Source: Anaerolineaceae bacterium | GTDB taxonomy: Bacteria; Chloroflexota; Anaerolineae; Anaerolineales; Anaerolineaceae | DNA length: 40,297 bases | Assembly (NCBI GenBank): GCA_017417055.1 | Contig: JAFPZX010000052.1 | Location: forward strand, 1 to 40,297 | Direction: 5' to 3' | Shown: positions 15,727-25,122 of the stretch, piece after piece | Layout of the letters: each line of letters opens with the position of its first letter | Position numbering within the stretch: the first letter of the stretch is position 1 | Program-made: the position numbers and the translations under genes | Notes under the pieces: generated by a model | Seen by the model: only the letters and a program-made list of their open reading frames with translations | What the model was told of the DNA's origin: nothing | The model's database searches: none

Positions 15727-17486
15727 CAGCGGCCGCCACCTGCACAAGCACAGGCACAGCTATCGCAGGCGCAGGCACATGCGCATGATGAACCGCCGCT
15801 TCCGCCACCATGTCGATGACTGCTTGAGGATACGGAATATACCGGATCAGGATTTGATCTGCTTTTAACAGAAGCTTTAAAATCTTTTGAATTACCAACC
15901 AAAGAGTCAGACAGTTTTCTGGCGCCTTCTGTAATTGAGCGTGCGAACATCGCACCAGGAAGGACAGGCATATGAGTTGGCGCAGATGGTGACGACCCGG
16001 AATGTTTTTCACTTGAACTACTTGATCCAGTCGGTGCTGAAGAGGATTCATAATACACGGGTCTGCGATATCCCGGATCAACTCTCCACCACCAAAGCGG
16101 GGGACGAAAGTCATAATCCGTAAAGGTTTCTGTAACTTTCTTTTCCGGATCATCATCGAGCATCGCCCAACCGAAATTATCACCAAGCAATTTGCTTTTC
16201 AATTCTGACGTATCAGCTGCTTCCACCTGTTCCCAGGCTTTATCACAAATGTTCTTATAGTATTCTCTTGTTTCTTTTAGTGAAAATCCCTCAATTTTTT
16301 TCGAAACACTAAGGATCAGACGATGCATACAATCCCGCATTGCTGTTTTTTTCTTTGAAGCATTCGGTTCCTGCATTGCGGAAATATAATTAATTTCATA
16401 TTCATTCAATCCTTCAGGCAATGGATCTGAGACATCGACATCCAACGGATCCATTGATTTAACCTGAATAACATTCTTTTTAGCTAAGCCATAGAGAATC
16501 ATACTGATGACCCGGTCGAGATCAGTTTCCAACAAAATTGCCGCTTCGACAGCAGTTAGTCCTCGTTTTATTCCCTCACCGTCTGTTTTAATTTGAGGCG
16601 GAAAATATTTATCTGCTGTACGTATTTTATTCGTTTTACTGGTAGTAACAATAGAACGAACCGTTCCGAAGATAAAGAGAGCCGATAATCCTATACATCC
16701 AAGGACGCCAAGTACTGCATCCCAATCAATATTGAGGAATGAAGAATTCGATACAATAGTACTGCTTGAATTTGATACAATATTGCTCGTTGAACTTAAT
16801 ACTTCCTTTATAAATTTACCACCAAATGTATAAGCTGTATGCATATCGGCATTTTCGGAATACCATTCATACACAACGCATAAATCTTCATCAAGCCATG
16901 CATCAGGTGCTGCATCTCCCACCCATTTTACAGGCTCATAGTAATAAGCATAACCGTCGCTAACATCAGGAGGAAAAATAACGATGAATGAATATTTCGT
17001 ATTTCCACTTACAAATCTGGAATTAAAATAATTCGGAGAATATTGAAATCCGGCAAATTCAGTGGATACGCCATCTATAGTTTCAGACGTAGCTTCAAAC
17101 AGATTATTACGAAGGTTTGGAATCGTTACAGAAACAACGCCGGAGCCACCTGACGGTATAGAATCAGAACCCATCTCGAGCGAAATTCCATAGCGTAACC
17201 CTGTTTGCTCATAGTCAGCTTTAGTAACCTTGATATTTTCGTTTATTTCTCCGTCTAATTTAACAACAATATCTTTGAGATTATAATTATTGTTAGGAAG
17301 TCCGATGTCAACATAGTCCAACTTTTGTCCCAAATTTTCAAATTGATATTCCACAAAAATCGTCATTGAACCATCTGATTCAATGGCTAATGTTGTTTGA
17401 GCTTCCGGAATGCGGAATGAATAATCCGCATTTACAGAACAAAAACTCATTAATAGAGCAAGTAAAAGAAAAATAATTTTCTTCAT
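15726..17486 (-). CDS. Secreted/membrane DUF2207-like protein with a Cys-Ala repeat tail
   Basis: This 586-residue protein has a signal peptide (MKKIIFLLLALLMSFCSVNA), an extracellular beta-rich domain of about 215 residues, a Ser-rich stretch, one TM helix at about 250-270, and a cytosolic part starting YFPPQIKTDGEGIKRGLTAVEAAILLE, where a winged-helix-like region is plausible. The end is a Ser/Pro/Gly-rich tail closing with CACACACDSCACACAGGGR: seven cysteines alternating mainly with alanine. The layout resembles DUF2207 proteins; the tail resembles others I recall from Chloroflexota, all uncharacterised. The start at 17486 follows GGAGGA by 7 bases. The gene is the third of the operon, 59 bases after the small zinc-ribbon gene, and shares TGATG with the methyltransferase. 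Confidence 0.75.
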   Translation of the reverse strand: MKKIIFLLLALLMSFCSVNADYSFRIPEAQTTLAIESDGSMTIFVEYQFENLGQKLDYVDIGLPNNNYNLKDIVVKLDGEINENIKVTKADYEQTGLRYGISLEMGSDSIPSGGSGVVSVTIPNLRNNLFEATSETIDGVSTEFAGFQYSPNYFNSRFVSGNTKYSFIVIFPPDVSDGYAYYYEPVKWVGDAAPDAWLDEDLCVVYEWYSENADMHTAYTFGGKFIKEVLSSTSNIVSNSSSTIVSNSSFLNIDWDAVLGVLGCIGLSALFIFGTVRSIVTTSKTNKIRTADKYFPPQIKTDGEGIKRGLTAVEAAILLETDLDRVISMILYGLAKKNVIQVKSMDPLDVDVSDPLPEGLNEYEINYISAMQEPNASKKKTAMRDCMHRLILSVSKKIEGFSLKETREYYKNICDKAWEQVEAADTSELKSKLLGDNFGWAMLDDDPEKKVTETFTDYDFRPPLWWWRVDPGYRRPVYYESSSAPTGSSSSSEKHSGSSPSAPTHMPVLPGAMFARSITEGARKLSDSLVGNSKDFKASVKSRSNPDPVYSVSSSSHRHGGGSGGSSCACACACDSCACACAGGGR

Positions 17487-17545
17487 TTTATTTTCCTCCA
17501 ATGCACTCTATTTTCCTATACAGGAAAAAAGCTTATATTTCGAAC

Positions 17546-17902
17546 TCACCACTTTGGTTCTTCTGTGATTTGATAAGTCACACCGCAATATGGGCATGAA
17601 ATTGTTGGAGCCCCAGCAACGATCGTAATATCATTTTTCCCCAGCGGAGCACCGCATTTTTCACATGTCAATTTTGTGGCTTTTGTTTCACCACCCAAAT
17701 CAATATTATAGGTTACGTTCTTTGATGCTTTTTCCGCTTTTCCTTTTCTGGTAATGATCAGCATAATAGCTGAACCGATACCAATCATGATAATCCCGAT
17801 GATAAGGCTTGATGAATCAAATGGATCACCAAACGCGCCCCAGATAAAAAGAACACCGAAGATATAAGCGATAACAGATAAAATGATTCCTACAATTTTC
17901 AT
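17546..17902 (-). CDS. Small two-TM membrane protein with C-terminal zinc ribbon
   Basis: This 118-residue protein has two TM helices (about 3-22 and 33-51) and a C-terminal zinc ribbon with Cys80, Cys83, Cys103 and Cys106 (CEKCG, CPYCG). I do not recognise a named family. Its ATG overlaps the TAA of the upstream zinc-ribbon gene (TAATG), so the two products are probably made in step. The ribbon would face the cytosol if the short N-terminus is inside. Confidence 0.75.
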   Translation of the reverse strand: MKIVGIILSVIAYIFGVLFIWGAFGDPFDSSSLIIGIIMIGIGSAIMLIITRKGKAEKASKNVTYNIDLGGETKATKLTCEKCGAPLGKNDITIVAGAPTISCPYCGVTYQITEEPKW

Positions 17903-19059
17903 TATTTTTTCTCCATATTTACAATTCTACCGCGGTTATTTACTTCAATCAGATATTCACTGCCGACTGTGAATGATCGATATTCATTCAGACTTGATGG
18001 ATTCAATGTGTAAATTCTTCCATCTTCATCACGAATTTCAATGGTATACGAAACCGACTGATTTCTTGTTGTATATTCTGATGATACATACGGTGATTCA
18101 GGATTTGGACCGGTTCCATTTGCTCTTGCTGTATTTATCACTCCGGTTTTTGTAATTGTATAATCACAATAAGAATCATACACATCATATACGCAATCCT
18201 GAACGAATTTTTCATAACCATTCCCCATGTCGATTGCGTACGGAGTTCCGCATACTTCAACAGAGTTTGCTACTTGTTTATCAGAAGTATATCGTTTCCT
18301 GTCTGAGCATTTTAGGTTTTTAGCGTCTGACGGCACATTATCTTTCCAACCGGAAGCTTTTGATTCTACCGGACCGATAACCTGAACTGAAGTTTCCCAT
18401 TTTTGATTCGAAACAACTGCATTTAGGATCGTATTTGGTACAGTTGTATATTCTATTCCCGGATTACCGGTAAAAATGCCCTGGTTCATTATCCCTGATC
18501 CGCATCCATTCATTAAGATCATGCCGAATAAACCAAAGAGGACAATAACAATTATTATCGGCAGGCAGCCTCTTCCCATACATCCTTTGTTTCCTGGAGC
18601 TGCATCTGAACCCGAAACAGGTATCTCTTCTTTTTGCTTTGAGATATTTAATGCAGAACCGCAGTTTTTGCATTTCAAAGCATCAGAAGGGTTTTCAGTT
18701 CCACAGGAAGGACAAATGATATTTGATTTATGTTCTTGCTCGTCTAAATGAGCGCTATGCTGAGTGCCATGTTCACGTTCTTTTCCCTCAGAGAGACCTG
18801 CCCCGCAGCGGCTGCATTTTTGTGATCCGGCAGGATTTCTGTTTCCGCAATAGGCACAGTAAATATCCGGTCCTTTCTCGGCTTTTTCGATGATCTTTTC
18901 GTCTTTAATCATTCCTACATTGGTTTGTTGTTCAAAATTTACATTTTCTCCCATTGCAGCCCCGCAGCTTTTACAAACTCTGCTGGATCCCGGATTTTTT
19001 GTTCCGCAATTGGGACAAGTCCAAATCATCTCTCGATAACCAACTGTTTTCTGTGCCAT
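17902..19059 (-). CDS. Membrane-anchored protein with three zinc ribbons and an extracellular domain
   Basis: This 385-residue protein carries three rubredoxin-type zinc ribbons in its cytosolic N-terminal half: Cys15/18/29/32, Cys68/71/82/85 and Cys116/119/130/133. A TM helix follows at about 166-185 and then about 195 extracellular residues with several cysteines (EVCGTPY, VQDCVYDVYDSYCDYT). The function is unknown. The start at 19059 has AAAGGA 8 bases upstream; the longer ATG at 19080 would place that site inside the gene. It is the first gene of the seven-gene minus-strand operon and diverges from ligA across a short AT-rich gap that probably holds promoters for both. Confidence 0.75.
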   Translation of the reverse strand: MAQKTVGYREMIWTCPNCGTKNPGSSRVCKSCGAAMGENVNFEQQTNVGMIKDEKIIEKAEKGPDIYCAYCGNRNPAGSQKCSRCGAGLSEGKEREHGTQHSAHLDEQEHKSNIICPSCGTENPSDALKCKNCGSALNISKQKEEIPVSGSDAAPGNKGCMGRGCLPIIIVIVLFGLFGMILMNGCGSGIMNQGIFTGNPGIEYTTVPNTILNAVVSNQKWETSVQVIGPVESKASGWKDNVPSDAKNLKCSDRKRYTSDKQVANSVEVCGTPYAIDMGNGYEKFVQDCVYDVYDSYCDYTITKTGVINTARANGTGPNPESPYVSSEYTTRNQSVSYTIEIRDEDGRIYTLNPSSLNEYRSFTVGSEYLIEVNNRGRIVNMEKK

Positions 19060-19160
19060 TTGATTATTCCTTTCTCCCATGCTCTTTGGTTATAATTATT
19101 ATATAATAAAAATTGTTTTATAAAAGTATTTTCCTCAATGCGTAAGGAGATTTTATATTT

Positions 19161-21191
19161 ATGGAAATCACATATGAAAATTACGAAAAATTGAAGCGAG
19201 AGATAAACTTTCATAATTATCAATATCATGTAAATGATTCACCAGTTATCAGCGATTCTGAATTTGACCATCTCCTTATTCAATTACGCGAAATGGAAGG
19301 AGTACATCCGGAATGGATTTCCCCCGATTCTCCAACGATGAGAGCCGGGGCAATTTCATCTGACAAATTTGCTAAAGTTCCGCATCCTGCACCGGTATTA
19401 AGTCTGGCGAATGCCTTTAATAAAGAAGACGTCCGTTCCTGGTTCGACCGTCAGATAAAAACAGACAACCGAATCAGCAGCGTTTCCTTCACACTTGAGC
19501 CAAAAATTGATGGATTGACGATCGTTCTTCGATATGAAAATGGCATATTGGTTCAGGGAGTAACAAGAGGAGATGGAATAATCGGAGAAGATGTTACCGC
19601 GAATGTTCGCACGATCAAATCAATTCCGCTTGCTGTTCCTGTTCAAAAGACAGATATACATGTTCCTGATGTCCTTGTAGTCAGAGGAGAAGTGTTTATG
19701 TTTAACTCTGATTTCCAAAAACTGAATCAGGAGCTGACAGAAAAAGGCGAAAAAACCTGGCTAAATCCACGCAACACCGCGGCAGGAAGCCTCAGACAAC
19801 AAAACTCCGATGTAACAGCAAAAAGACCCCTCTCCATATATACCTACCAAATACTTTATTATGAAGGAGGAACAGTTCCCGAAACACAATGGGGACGGCT
19901 CGAATATCTCAAAACTCTGGGATTTCCAGTCAGTGATCAAAGCAGATATTACAGTGATTTTGATTCCATGCTCAATGGGTTGGATCGATGGTCTGAAGTC
20001 CGGGATACTATTGATTTTGATATCGATGGTGTTGTGATAAAAATAAATGAAATTCCGCTCGCTGAATCATTGGGATTTATCGGAAAAGACCCACGCGGAC
20101 AGATCGCTCTGAAATTTCCGGCACGGGAAGTTACTACCATTCTTGAAAATATCGGTGTGAATGTCGGCAGAACAGGAGTATTGACGCCATATGCTGTTTT
20201 TCAGCCTGTGATTTGCGGCGGAGTGACAGTAAGTAAAGCCACGCTCCATAATTTTGACTTTATTCAAGAACGGGATGTCCGAATTGGGGATCGTGTCTTG
20301 ATAAAAAGAGCAGGAGACGTAATTCCATATGTTATCGGACCAATAACAAACGCTCGTACCGGAGATGAAAAAGTTTTTTCTATTCCTGAAACATGCCCTG
20401 TGTGCGGACATAAAACTGAACGTCTGGAAGGGGAAGTTGCAGTTTATTGTGTAAACGCTTCATGCCCGGCACAATTAATTCGTAATATTGAGCATTTTGC
20501 CTCACGAGAAGCCATGAACATCACAGGTCTTGGCATAAAGGTTGTTGAACAAATCGTTAATGCTGATTTTGTCCATGATGTTTCCGATTTATATATACTT
20601 TCCCGTGAATCACTGCTGAGTCTCGAAGGTTTTGCTGAAAAAAAGGCCGATAACCTTATCAATGCGATCAAAGATTCAAAACAACAGCCGCTTAACAGAT
20701 TGATCAACGCACTCGGCATACGCGGCGTTGGGGAATCGATGGCGGAAATTCTTGCCAAAAAATTCGGCTCAATTGAAAATATAGCAAATGCTCAAAAGGA
20801 CTTATTGGAATCTATTGAAGGCATTGGGCCCAATATCGCACAAGCGATAGCAGATTGGTTTAATGAGGATTCTAACAAATTAATCATTGAGCGGCTGAAA
20901 AAATATGGACTAGATCCACACCAGGATATTGAGGAGAACAGCAGCAACGATTTACCCTTATCAGGTCTGAATATCGTCGTGACTGGAACATTAGCAAATT
21001 ATTCACGAGATGGGATCAAAGAGTTGATCAAGACAAACGGAGGAAAAAGTTCAGATAGCGTATCTCAAAAGACAGATTATGTCGTAATTGGCGAAAAGCC
21101 CGGATCAAAAGCAGAAAAAGCGGCTAAATTAGGGATTCCTATTCTGACTGAAGATCAATTGATAGAGCTGATCAACAAAAAGCCCGAATAA
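19161..21191 (+). CDS. ligA: NAD+-dependent DNA ligase
   Basis: LigA seals nicks in duplex DNA with NAD+ as cofactor. In 676 residues it shows the Ia domain (NYQYHVNDSPVISDSEFD), the adenylated lysine Lys115 in TLEPKIDGL, the OB fold (GRTGVLTPYAVFQPV), a Cys4 zinc finger (CPVCGHKTE, CVNASCP), helix-hairpin-helix repeats and a C-terminal BRCT domain (LSGLNIVVTGTLANY). Everything expected is present and the length is typical. TAAGGAGA lies about 10 bases before the ATG. It is transcribed alone and ends at a hairpin terminator. Confidence 0.97.
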   Translation: MEITYENYEKLKREINFHNYQYHVNDSPVISDSEFDHLLIQLREMEGVHPEWISPDSPTMRAGAISSDKFAKVPHPAPVLSLANAFNKEDVRSWFDRQIKTDNRISSVSFTLEPKIDGLTIVLRYENGILVQGVTRGDGIIGEDVTANVRTIKSIPLAVPVQKTDIHVPDVLVVRGEVFMFNSDFQKLNQELTEKGEKTWLNPRNTAAGSLRQQNSDVTAKRPLSIYTYQILYYEGGTVPETQWGRLEYLKTLGFPVSDQSRYYSDFDSMLNGLDRWSEVRDTIDFDIDGVVIKINEIPLAESLGFIGKDPRGQIALKFPAREVTTILENIGVNVGRTGVLTPYAVFQPVICGGVTVSKATLHNFDFIQERDVRIGDRVLIKRAGDVIPYVIGPITNARTGDEKVFSIPETCPVCGHKTERLEGEVAVYCVNASCPAQLIRNIEHFASREAMNITGLGIKVVEQIVNADFVHDVSDLYILSRESLLSLEGFAEKKADNLINAIKDSKQQPLNRLINALGIRGVGESMAEILAKKFGSIENIANAQKDLLESIEGIGPNIAQAIADWFNEDSNKLIIERLKKYGLDPHQDIEENSSNDLPLSGLNIVVTGTLANYSRDGIKELIKTNGGKSSDSVSQKTDYVVIGEKPGSKAEKAAKLGIPILTEDQLIELINKKPE

Positions 21192-21272
21192 ATACACCTT
21201 TTTAGTATATTTCAGTATTATTTTCTTCTGCTGAGAAGATAATAACTATTGTAAATACAAAAATTTTATCAA

Positions 21273-21317
21273 AGCCAATCCGGAATTGATTTGAAAATCC
21301 GAATTGGCTCGGTTTTT
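21273..21317 (+). terminator. Terminator of ligA
   Basis: AGCCAAT at 21273-21279 pairs with ATTGGCT at 21303-21309; one mismatch and a further CGGA/TCCG extend the stem, and TTTTT follows at 21313-21317. It overlaps the stop end of the converging LysR gene. Confidence 0.7.
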
Positions 21318-22215
21318 ACCTGGAAACCGTTTTGCTGCTGTTATAAAGATCAACAAAATCTCTGATCAAATCATGTCTGGCAAAATCCTTATTGTAAACA
21401 ATATTCGTTTCCCGAACCATACTCAGATTTTCAATAGGAAGAGCCGTTATTTTCCCTTTTCTTAATTCATCCATGCACGCACTTTGAGGGAGTATTGAAA
21501 CGCCAAGGTCTTTCCGAATCAAATCTTTAATTGTTGCAATATTATCCACTTCAATGGAAACATCAAAATTATTAATGGAATCATTCACGCTTGTCAGTGT
21601 TGCTTCAAAAAGTTTTCTCGTTTCTGATTCCGGCAGACGTAAAATGATATGCTCCTTTTTCAGATCCGCTAAAGAAACCATTGATTTTTTAGATAGCGGA
21701 TTATTGTTTGAGAGAATACATACAAGATAATCTGTGTCCAGCATTAGATAATTTAAATCGCCAACCTGTCGGCTTCCCTCAATGATAGCGAAATCGATTT
21801 CGTAATTTTCAAGCATATCATAAAGATTTTTTATAGAATCGGTAAATATCGTAATATTAATATTTCCTTGAGAAACACCAAACTTGGCTAGTATTTCCGC
21901 GATTTCATTGCTTTCCGCAGTATGAGTTATGCCTACGCGCAATTTTGTTATTTGTCGATCAAGCTCTGATATTTTATCAAACATTCGTGTATAAAGGCTT
22001 TTAATTCTTTTTGCATATTTCACGACGATTTCACCTTCCGGTGTAATTTTCACTTCACCCTTATTCCGGAAGAAAATTTTTACGCCAACCTCCTTTTCAA
22101 GAAGGGAAATGTGATTGCTAACTGCAGGCTGGGTTAATGACAATAAAGATGCTGCTTTTGTAAAGCTTTTTTCTTCAGCTACAACCAGTAAAGTTTCTAA
22201 TTTTGCGTCTAACAT
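21316..22215 (-). CDS. LysR family transcriptional regulator
   Basis: The 299-residue length and domain layout are classic for LysR: a winged HTH at 1-60 (ETLLVVAEEKSFTKAASLLSLTQPAVSNHISLLE) and a periplasmic-binding-like effector domain (LRVGITHTAESNEIAEIL, DFAIIEGSR, DLGVSILPQSA). The effector is unknown. GAGGA lies 5 bases before the ATG. LysR genes often control a divergent neighbour, but here the upstream stretch holds only a decayed gene and then the DUF3842-ECF genes more than 800 bases away. Confidence 0.93.
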   Translation of the reverse strand: MLDAKLETLLVVAEEKSFTKAASLLSLTQPAVSNHISLLEKEVGVKIFFRNKGEVKITPEGEIVVKYAKRIKSLYTRMFDKISELDRQITKLRVGITHTAESNEIAEILAKFGVSQGNINITIFTDSIKNLYDMLENYEIDFAIIEGSRQVGDLNYLMLDTDYLVCILSNNNPLSKKSMVSLADLKKEHIILRLPESETRKLFEATLTSVNDSINNFDVSIEVDNIATIKDLIRKDLGVSILPQSACMDELRKGKITALPIENLSMVRETNIVYNKDFARHDLIRDFVDLYNSSKTVSR

Positions 22216-23050
22216 TTCTTCCTCAACTACACATGGTTTATATAATGTAAATTTATAATTCCTTCAATGTATATAAAACAATATTATTTTAACATAAAAC
22301 TTTCTAAAACCAGTGTTTTTGATTTTGTTTTTAGACATCAAGTATTTTCAATTCAGAATCAATCGGTAATTGATATTCTTGAGAGCTTTCTTTCCAGATT
22401 CATCTTTTTAAAGCGTTCGAGATGTTGTTCAAAACTTTCGGTGGTGATGATTCCGGCTTCGGTAAAATTTCCTCTGCTTTTTGCCTCATCCATCAGAAAT
22501 TGTTTTTACTTCTAACTCAGTCAATCCCAATCCCGGATTTTTCATAAAGGGCTTTGCCCGGTATGATGAAAAATTATAAGTTGCAGACCATATTCATCAT
22601 TCAGAATACCATTGATAGCATTTCTTGTATTTCCCTCGTCCGGAGACTATTCAAACTGTTCCCGGAACAGAATGCATTTCGTTGTTGTGTCAAGTTTATG
22701 ATTTGTAAGTTCAGGTTGTTGCATTTATGATACCGTTTTACGTTTCTATAAAATATGAATTAAATAATGTTATACATTATCCTTTAGTTACTATAGCACA
22801 AAATTCTAATACGTCAAGGGTATATTAGAAATTTGTTTGAATTATTAGAATAATAACATTAACGGCAAATTATTTTAATTATTTCAAATCTAAATCACAG
22901 ATTATGGTAATTATAACGTTTAGCTGCAAGAGGAAAAGTTTCTGAGCGTATTGTAAAAATATAACTACTGATCCTTGAAAATTGTAAACTAATATTTTCG
23001 TTATTTTCAATTGTCAACACCTGGGTGATAAAATAAAAAAAGAGGTAATA
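22216..23050. other. 835-base AT-rich stretch with no intact gene
   Basis: Between the LysR gene and the DUF3842 gene I find no intact coding region. The part near 22359-22724 looks like a decayed minus-strand gene (listed separately). The rest, 22725-23050, is very AT-rich, with a GAGGT before the DUF3842 ATG. TTGTCA at 23011 could be a -35, but no matching -10 is convincing. I see no recognisable riboswitch. Confidence 0.5.
22359..22724 (-). pseudogene. Decayed gene of unknown family
   Basis: On the minus strand, an ATG at 22722-22724 opens MQQPELTNHKLDTTTK and runs into TAG after about 25 codons. The same frame then continues in protein-like fashion (NTRNAINGILNDEYGLQLI) to a TGA. A further open stretch from 22493 to 22359 reads MDEAKSRGNFTEAGIIT and on to LERFKKMNLERK, 44 residues. 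The composition looks like coding sequence broken by stops and frameshifts. I cannot name the family, and the decay is inferred only from this reading. Confidence 0.35.
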
Positions 23051-23476
23051 ATGAAAAAAAAGATCATTATGATTATTGATGGCCAAGGCGGCGGCATCGG
23101 GAAACAATTAACACAGACAATTAAAGAGCGATTTCCTGAATTGTTTATAAGAGCTGTCGGTACAAATGTAATGGCAACACAGGCAATGATTAAAGCCGGG
23201 GCAGATGAAGCCGCTACTGGAGAAAATGCTATCATTGTTGGCTGTAAAAAAGCCGATTTGATAGTCGGTCCCATCGGTATTGCAATTGCAGATTCTCTAA
23301 TGGGTGAAATAACGCCAGCAATGTCAGTTGCTGTCGGACAGTCGAACGCAGCCCGAATTCTTCTTCCCATGAATCAATGCGATAATCAGGTCGTTGGTGT
23401 TGAAAACGCAAGCTTATCTTATTTGATTCGCTGTTGTTTGGATCAAATACAAAAGTGGATCAGCAATCAATCATAA
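23051..23476 (+). CDS. DUF3842 family protein
   Basis: This 141-residue protein opens with IIMIIDGQGGGIGKQLTQTI, a glycine-rich loop like that of nucleotide-binding Rossmann folds, and contains GTNVMATQAMIKAGADEAATGENAI and GPIGIAIADSLMGEITPAM, the conserved body of DUF3842. No function is known for the family. GAGGT lies 5 bases upstream of the ATG. It is 14 bases from ecfA1 and is probably co-transcribed with the ECF transporter genes, which hints at a link with uptake or use of a small molecule. Confidence 0.85.
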   Translation: MKKKIIMIIDGQGGGIGKQLTQTIKERFPELFIRAVGTNVMATQAMIKAGADEAATGENAIIVGCKKADLIVGPIGIAIADSLMGEITPAMSVAVGQSNAARILLPMNQCDNQVVGVENASLSYLIRCCLDQIQKWISNQS

Positions 23477-23490
23477 CAAGATAAAACATA

Positions 23491-24312
23491 ATGGAAATTA
23501 TTAAAGCCGTAAATGTTTGTTTTCAATATAACCATAATCATCCTGTATTAGAGCATATAAATCTCTCAATCGAACAAGGAAAAAAAACGGCAATCCTCGG
23601 CAAAAATGGTTCCGGTAAATCTACGCTTATGAAACTTATATCCGGACTTCTTCCAACCAACAGCGGAAATATATACGTAAACGGATATGACATAAGCAGT
23701 AATGAAGGACTGAAATATATACGGAAACATTGCGGAATCGTCTTTCAGAATCCTGATAACCAATTTGTTTCTCCCATTGTCGCAGAGGATATCAAATTTG
23801 GGCTAAAAAGCCACAGGATATCCATAGATGAATTTCCTTTTAGAATAAAATCATCATTGGAAAAAGTAAACCTGAACGGTTTTGAAAAGAAATGCATAAA
23901 TAATTTATCCGGTGGGCAAAAACAAAAAACAGCAATTGCCGGAATTCTTGCATTGCATTCAGACATATTGATATTCGATGAATCCACCTCTATGCTGGAT
24001 CTGGTCAGCAGAAATGAAATATTAGAATGTATGAGGTCATTGCAAAATAATAACAAAACAATTATTGTTATCACGCAAAACATTAATGACGTGTTGGATG
24101 CCGATTTCATTTATTTACTTGCTGACAGAAAAATAATTGCTTCGGGAACACCAAATCAAGTTCTTACGGACACGGAAAAATTAGAGTATGCAAAAATCCA
24201 AATTCCTTTTTCAGTAAAGATTTATCAGGATTTGATAAAAAATGGCATCAATCTATATTCATGTCCCTTATCGCTCGAGAAGCTTGCAGAGGAAATATGC
24301 TCGTTAATCTAA
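23491..24312 (+). CDS. ecfA1: ECF transporter ATPase EcfA1
   Basis: This 273-residue ABC ATPase has Walker A GKNGSGKST (37-45), a Q-loop (IVFQNPDNQF), the signature LSGGQKQK and Walker B LIFDESTSMLD; the last two forms are typical of EcfA1. It pairs with EcfA2 to drive energy-coupling-factor vitamin or metal uptake. Its end overlaps the ecfA2 start by 16 bases. Confidence 0.93.
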   Translation: MEIIKAVNVCFQYNHNHPVLEHINLSIEQGKKTAILGKNGSGKSTLMKLISGLLPTNSGNIYVNGYDISSNEGLKYIRKHCGIVFQNPDNQFVSPIVAEDIKFGLKSHRISIDEFPFRIKSSLEKVNLNGFEKKCINNLSGGQKQKTAIAGILALHSDILIFDESTSMLDLVSRNEILECMRSLQNNNKTIIVITQNINDVLDADFIYLLADRKIIASGTPNQVLTDTEKLEYAKIQIPFSVKIYQDLIKNGINLYSCPLSLEKLAEEICSLI

Positions 24313-25121
24313 AAGATATATCTGTCAAATATTCTCATGATGAAGATGTATTGAATAAAATAAATTTGAATATCGAAAAAGGAGAATTTATTGGGATTGC
24401 CGGCAGGTCCGGAAGTGGAAAAACGACCTTATTGGAGACCATAGGTGGAATGAGAAAGCCGAATTCCGGACATGTGTTTTTTTATAATGAAGATATTTAT
24501 CAGGAAAATTATGACACATTGAATTTTCGCAGAAAACTCCAAATAGTTTTTCAATTTCCGGAAAATCTTTTTTTTGAACAGGATATATTTTCAGAAGCTG
24601 CATATGGCTTGCGAATGTCCAATATGCAGCAGAATGACATTAGATCCAGAGTTTCTGTAGGATTAGAATCAGTTGGATTTGGAAAGGATGATTTCCAAAA
24701 ATCTCCATTTACTTTGTCAGGAGGTCAGAAACGCAGACTTGCATTAGCTTGTGCCTTAGTGATGCAGCCTGAAATATTACTTCTTGACGAACCTTTCTCC
24801 GGACTCGATACAGAAGGGATCAATTTGGTTTCCGATATTCTGTATCGAGAACATAAGAAAGGTACAACAATTATTTTAGTTTCCCATAACCCAAACATTT
24901 TATCTGAACTATGCAGCCGAATTCTGATTGTTTCTAATCACTCAATTGCATTTGATGGGACTCCGGCTCAAGTTTACAATAATACAGATAGTCTAAAAAA
25001 AATTGGCGTAATGATTCCGGATGTAAAAATTTTTTCACAATTGTTAGGCATAAATCACCTGGAAAACCTGACTTACGAGTATTTTTTAAAAAAAACATTA
25101 CAATTTATCAGCGAAAAATAA
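24297..25121 (+). CDS. ecfA2: ECF transporter ATPase EcfA2
   Basis: The second ABC ATPase has Walker A GRSGSGKTT, Q-loop VFQFPENLFF (the QFPE form is an EcfA2 mark), signature LSGGQKRR and Walker B LLLDEPFSGLD. I set the start at the ATG 24297 (274 residues), preceded by GAGG at a short 4-base distance; the upstream ATG at 24261 adds 12 residues with no family match and no ribosome site. ecfT begins one base after the stop. Confidence 0.92.
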   Translation: MLVNLKDISVKYSHDEDVLNKINLNIEKGEFIGIAGRSGSGKTTLLETIGGMRKPNSGHVFFYNEDIYQENYDTLNFRRKLQIVFQFPENLFFEQDIFSEAAYGLRMSNMQQNDIRSRVSVGLESVGFGKDDFQKSPFTLSGGQKRRLALACALVMQPEILLLDEPFSGLDTEGINLVSDILYREHKKGTTIILVSHNPNILSELCSRILIVSNHSIAFDGTPAQVYNNTDSLKKIGVMIPDVKIFSQLLGINHLENLTYEYFLKKTLQFISEK

Positions 25122-25122
25122 T

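Noticed and set aside
22267-22515. Plus-strand 82-codon frame
   Set aside because: No ribosome site and no family match; it overlaps the decayed minus-strand gene.
22725-23050. Possible riboswitch ahead of the DUF3842-ECF genes
   Set aside because: The stretch is AT-rich with no recognisable conserved core or strong stem. ECF genes often have riboswitches, but nothing here supports one.
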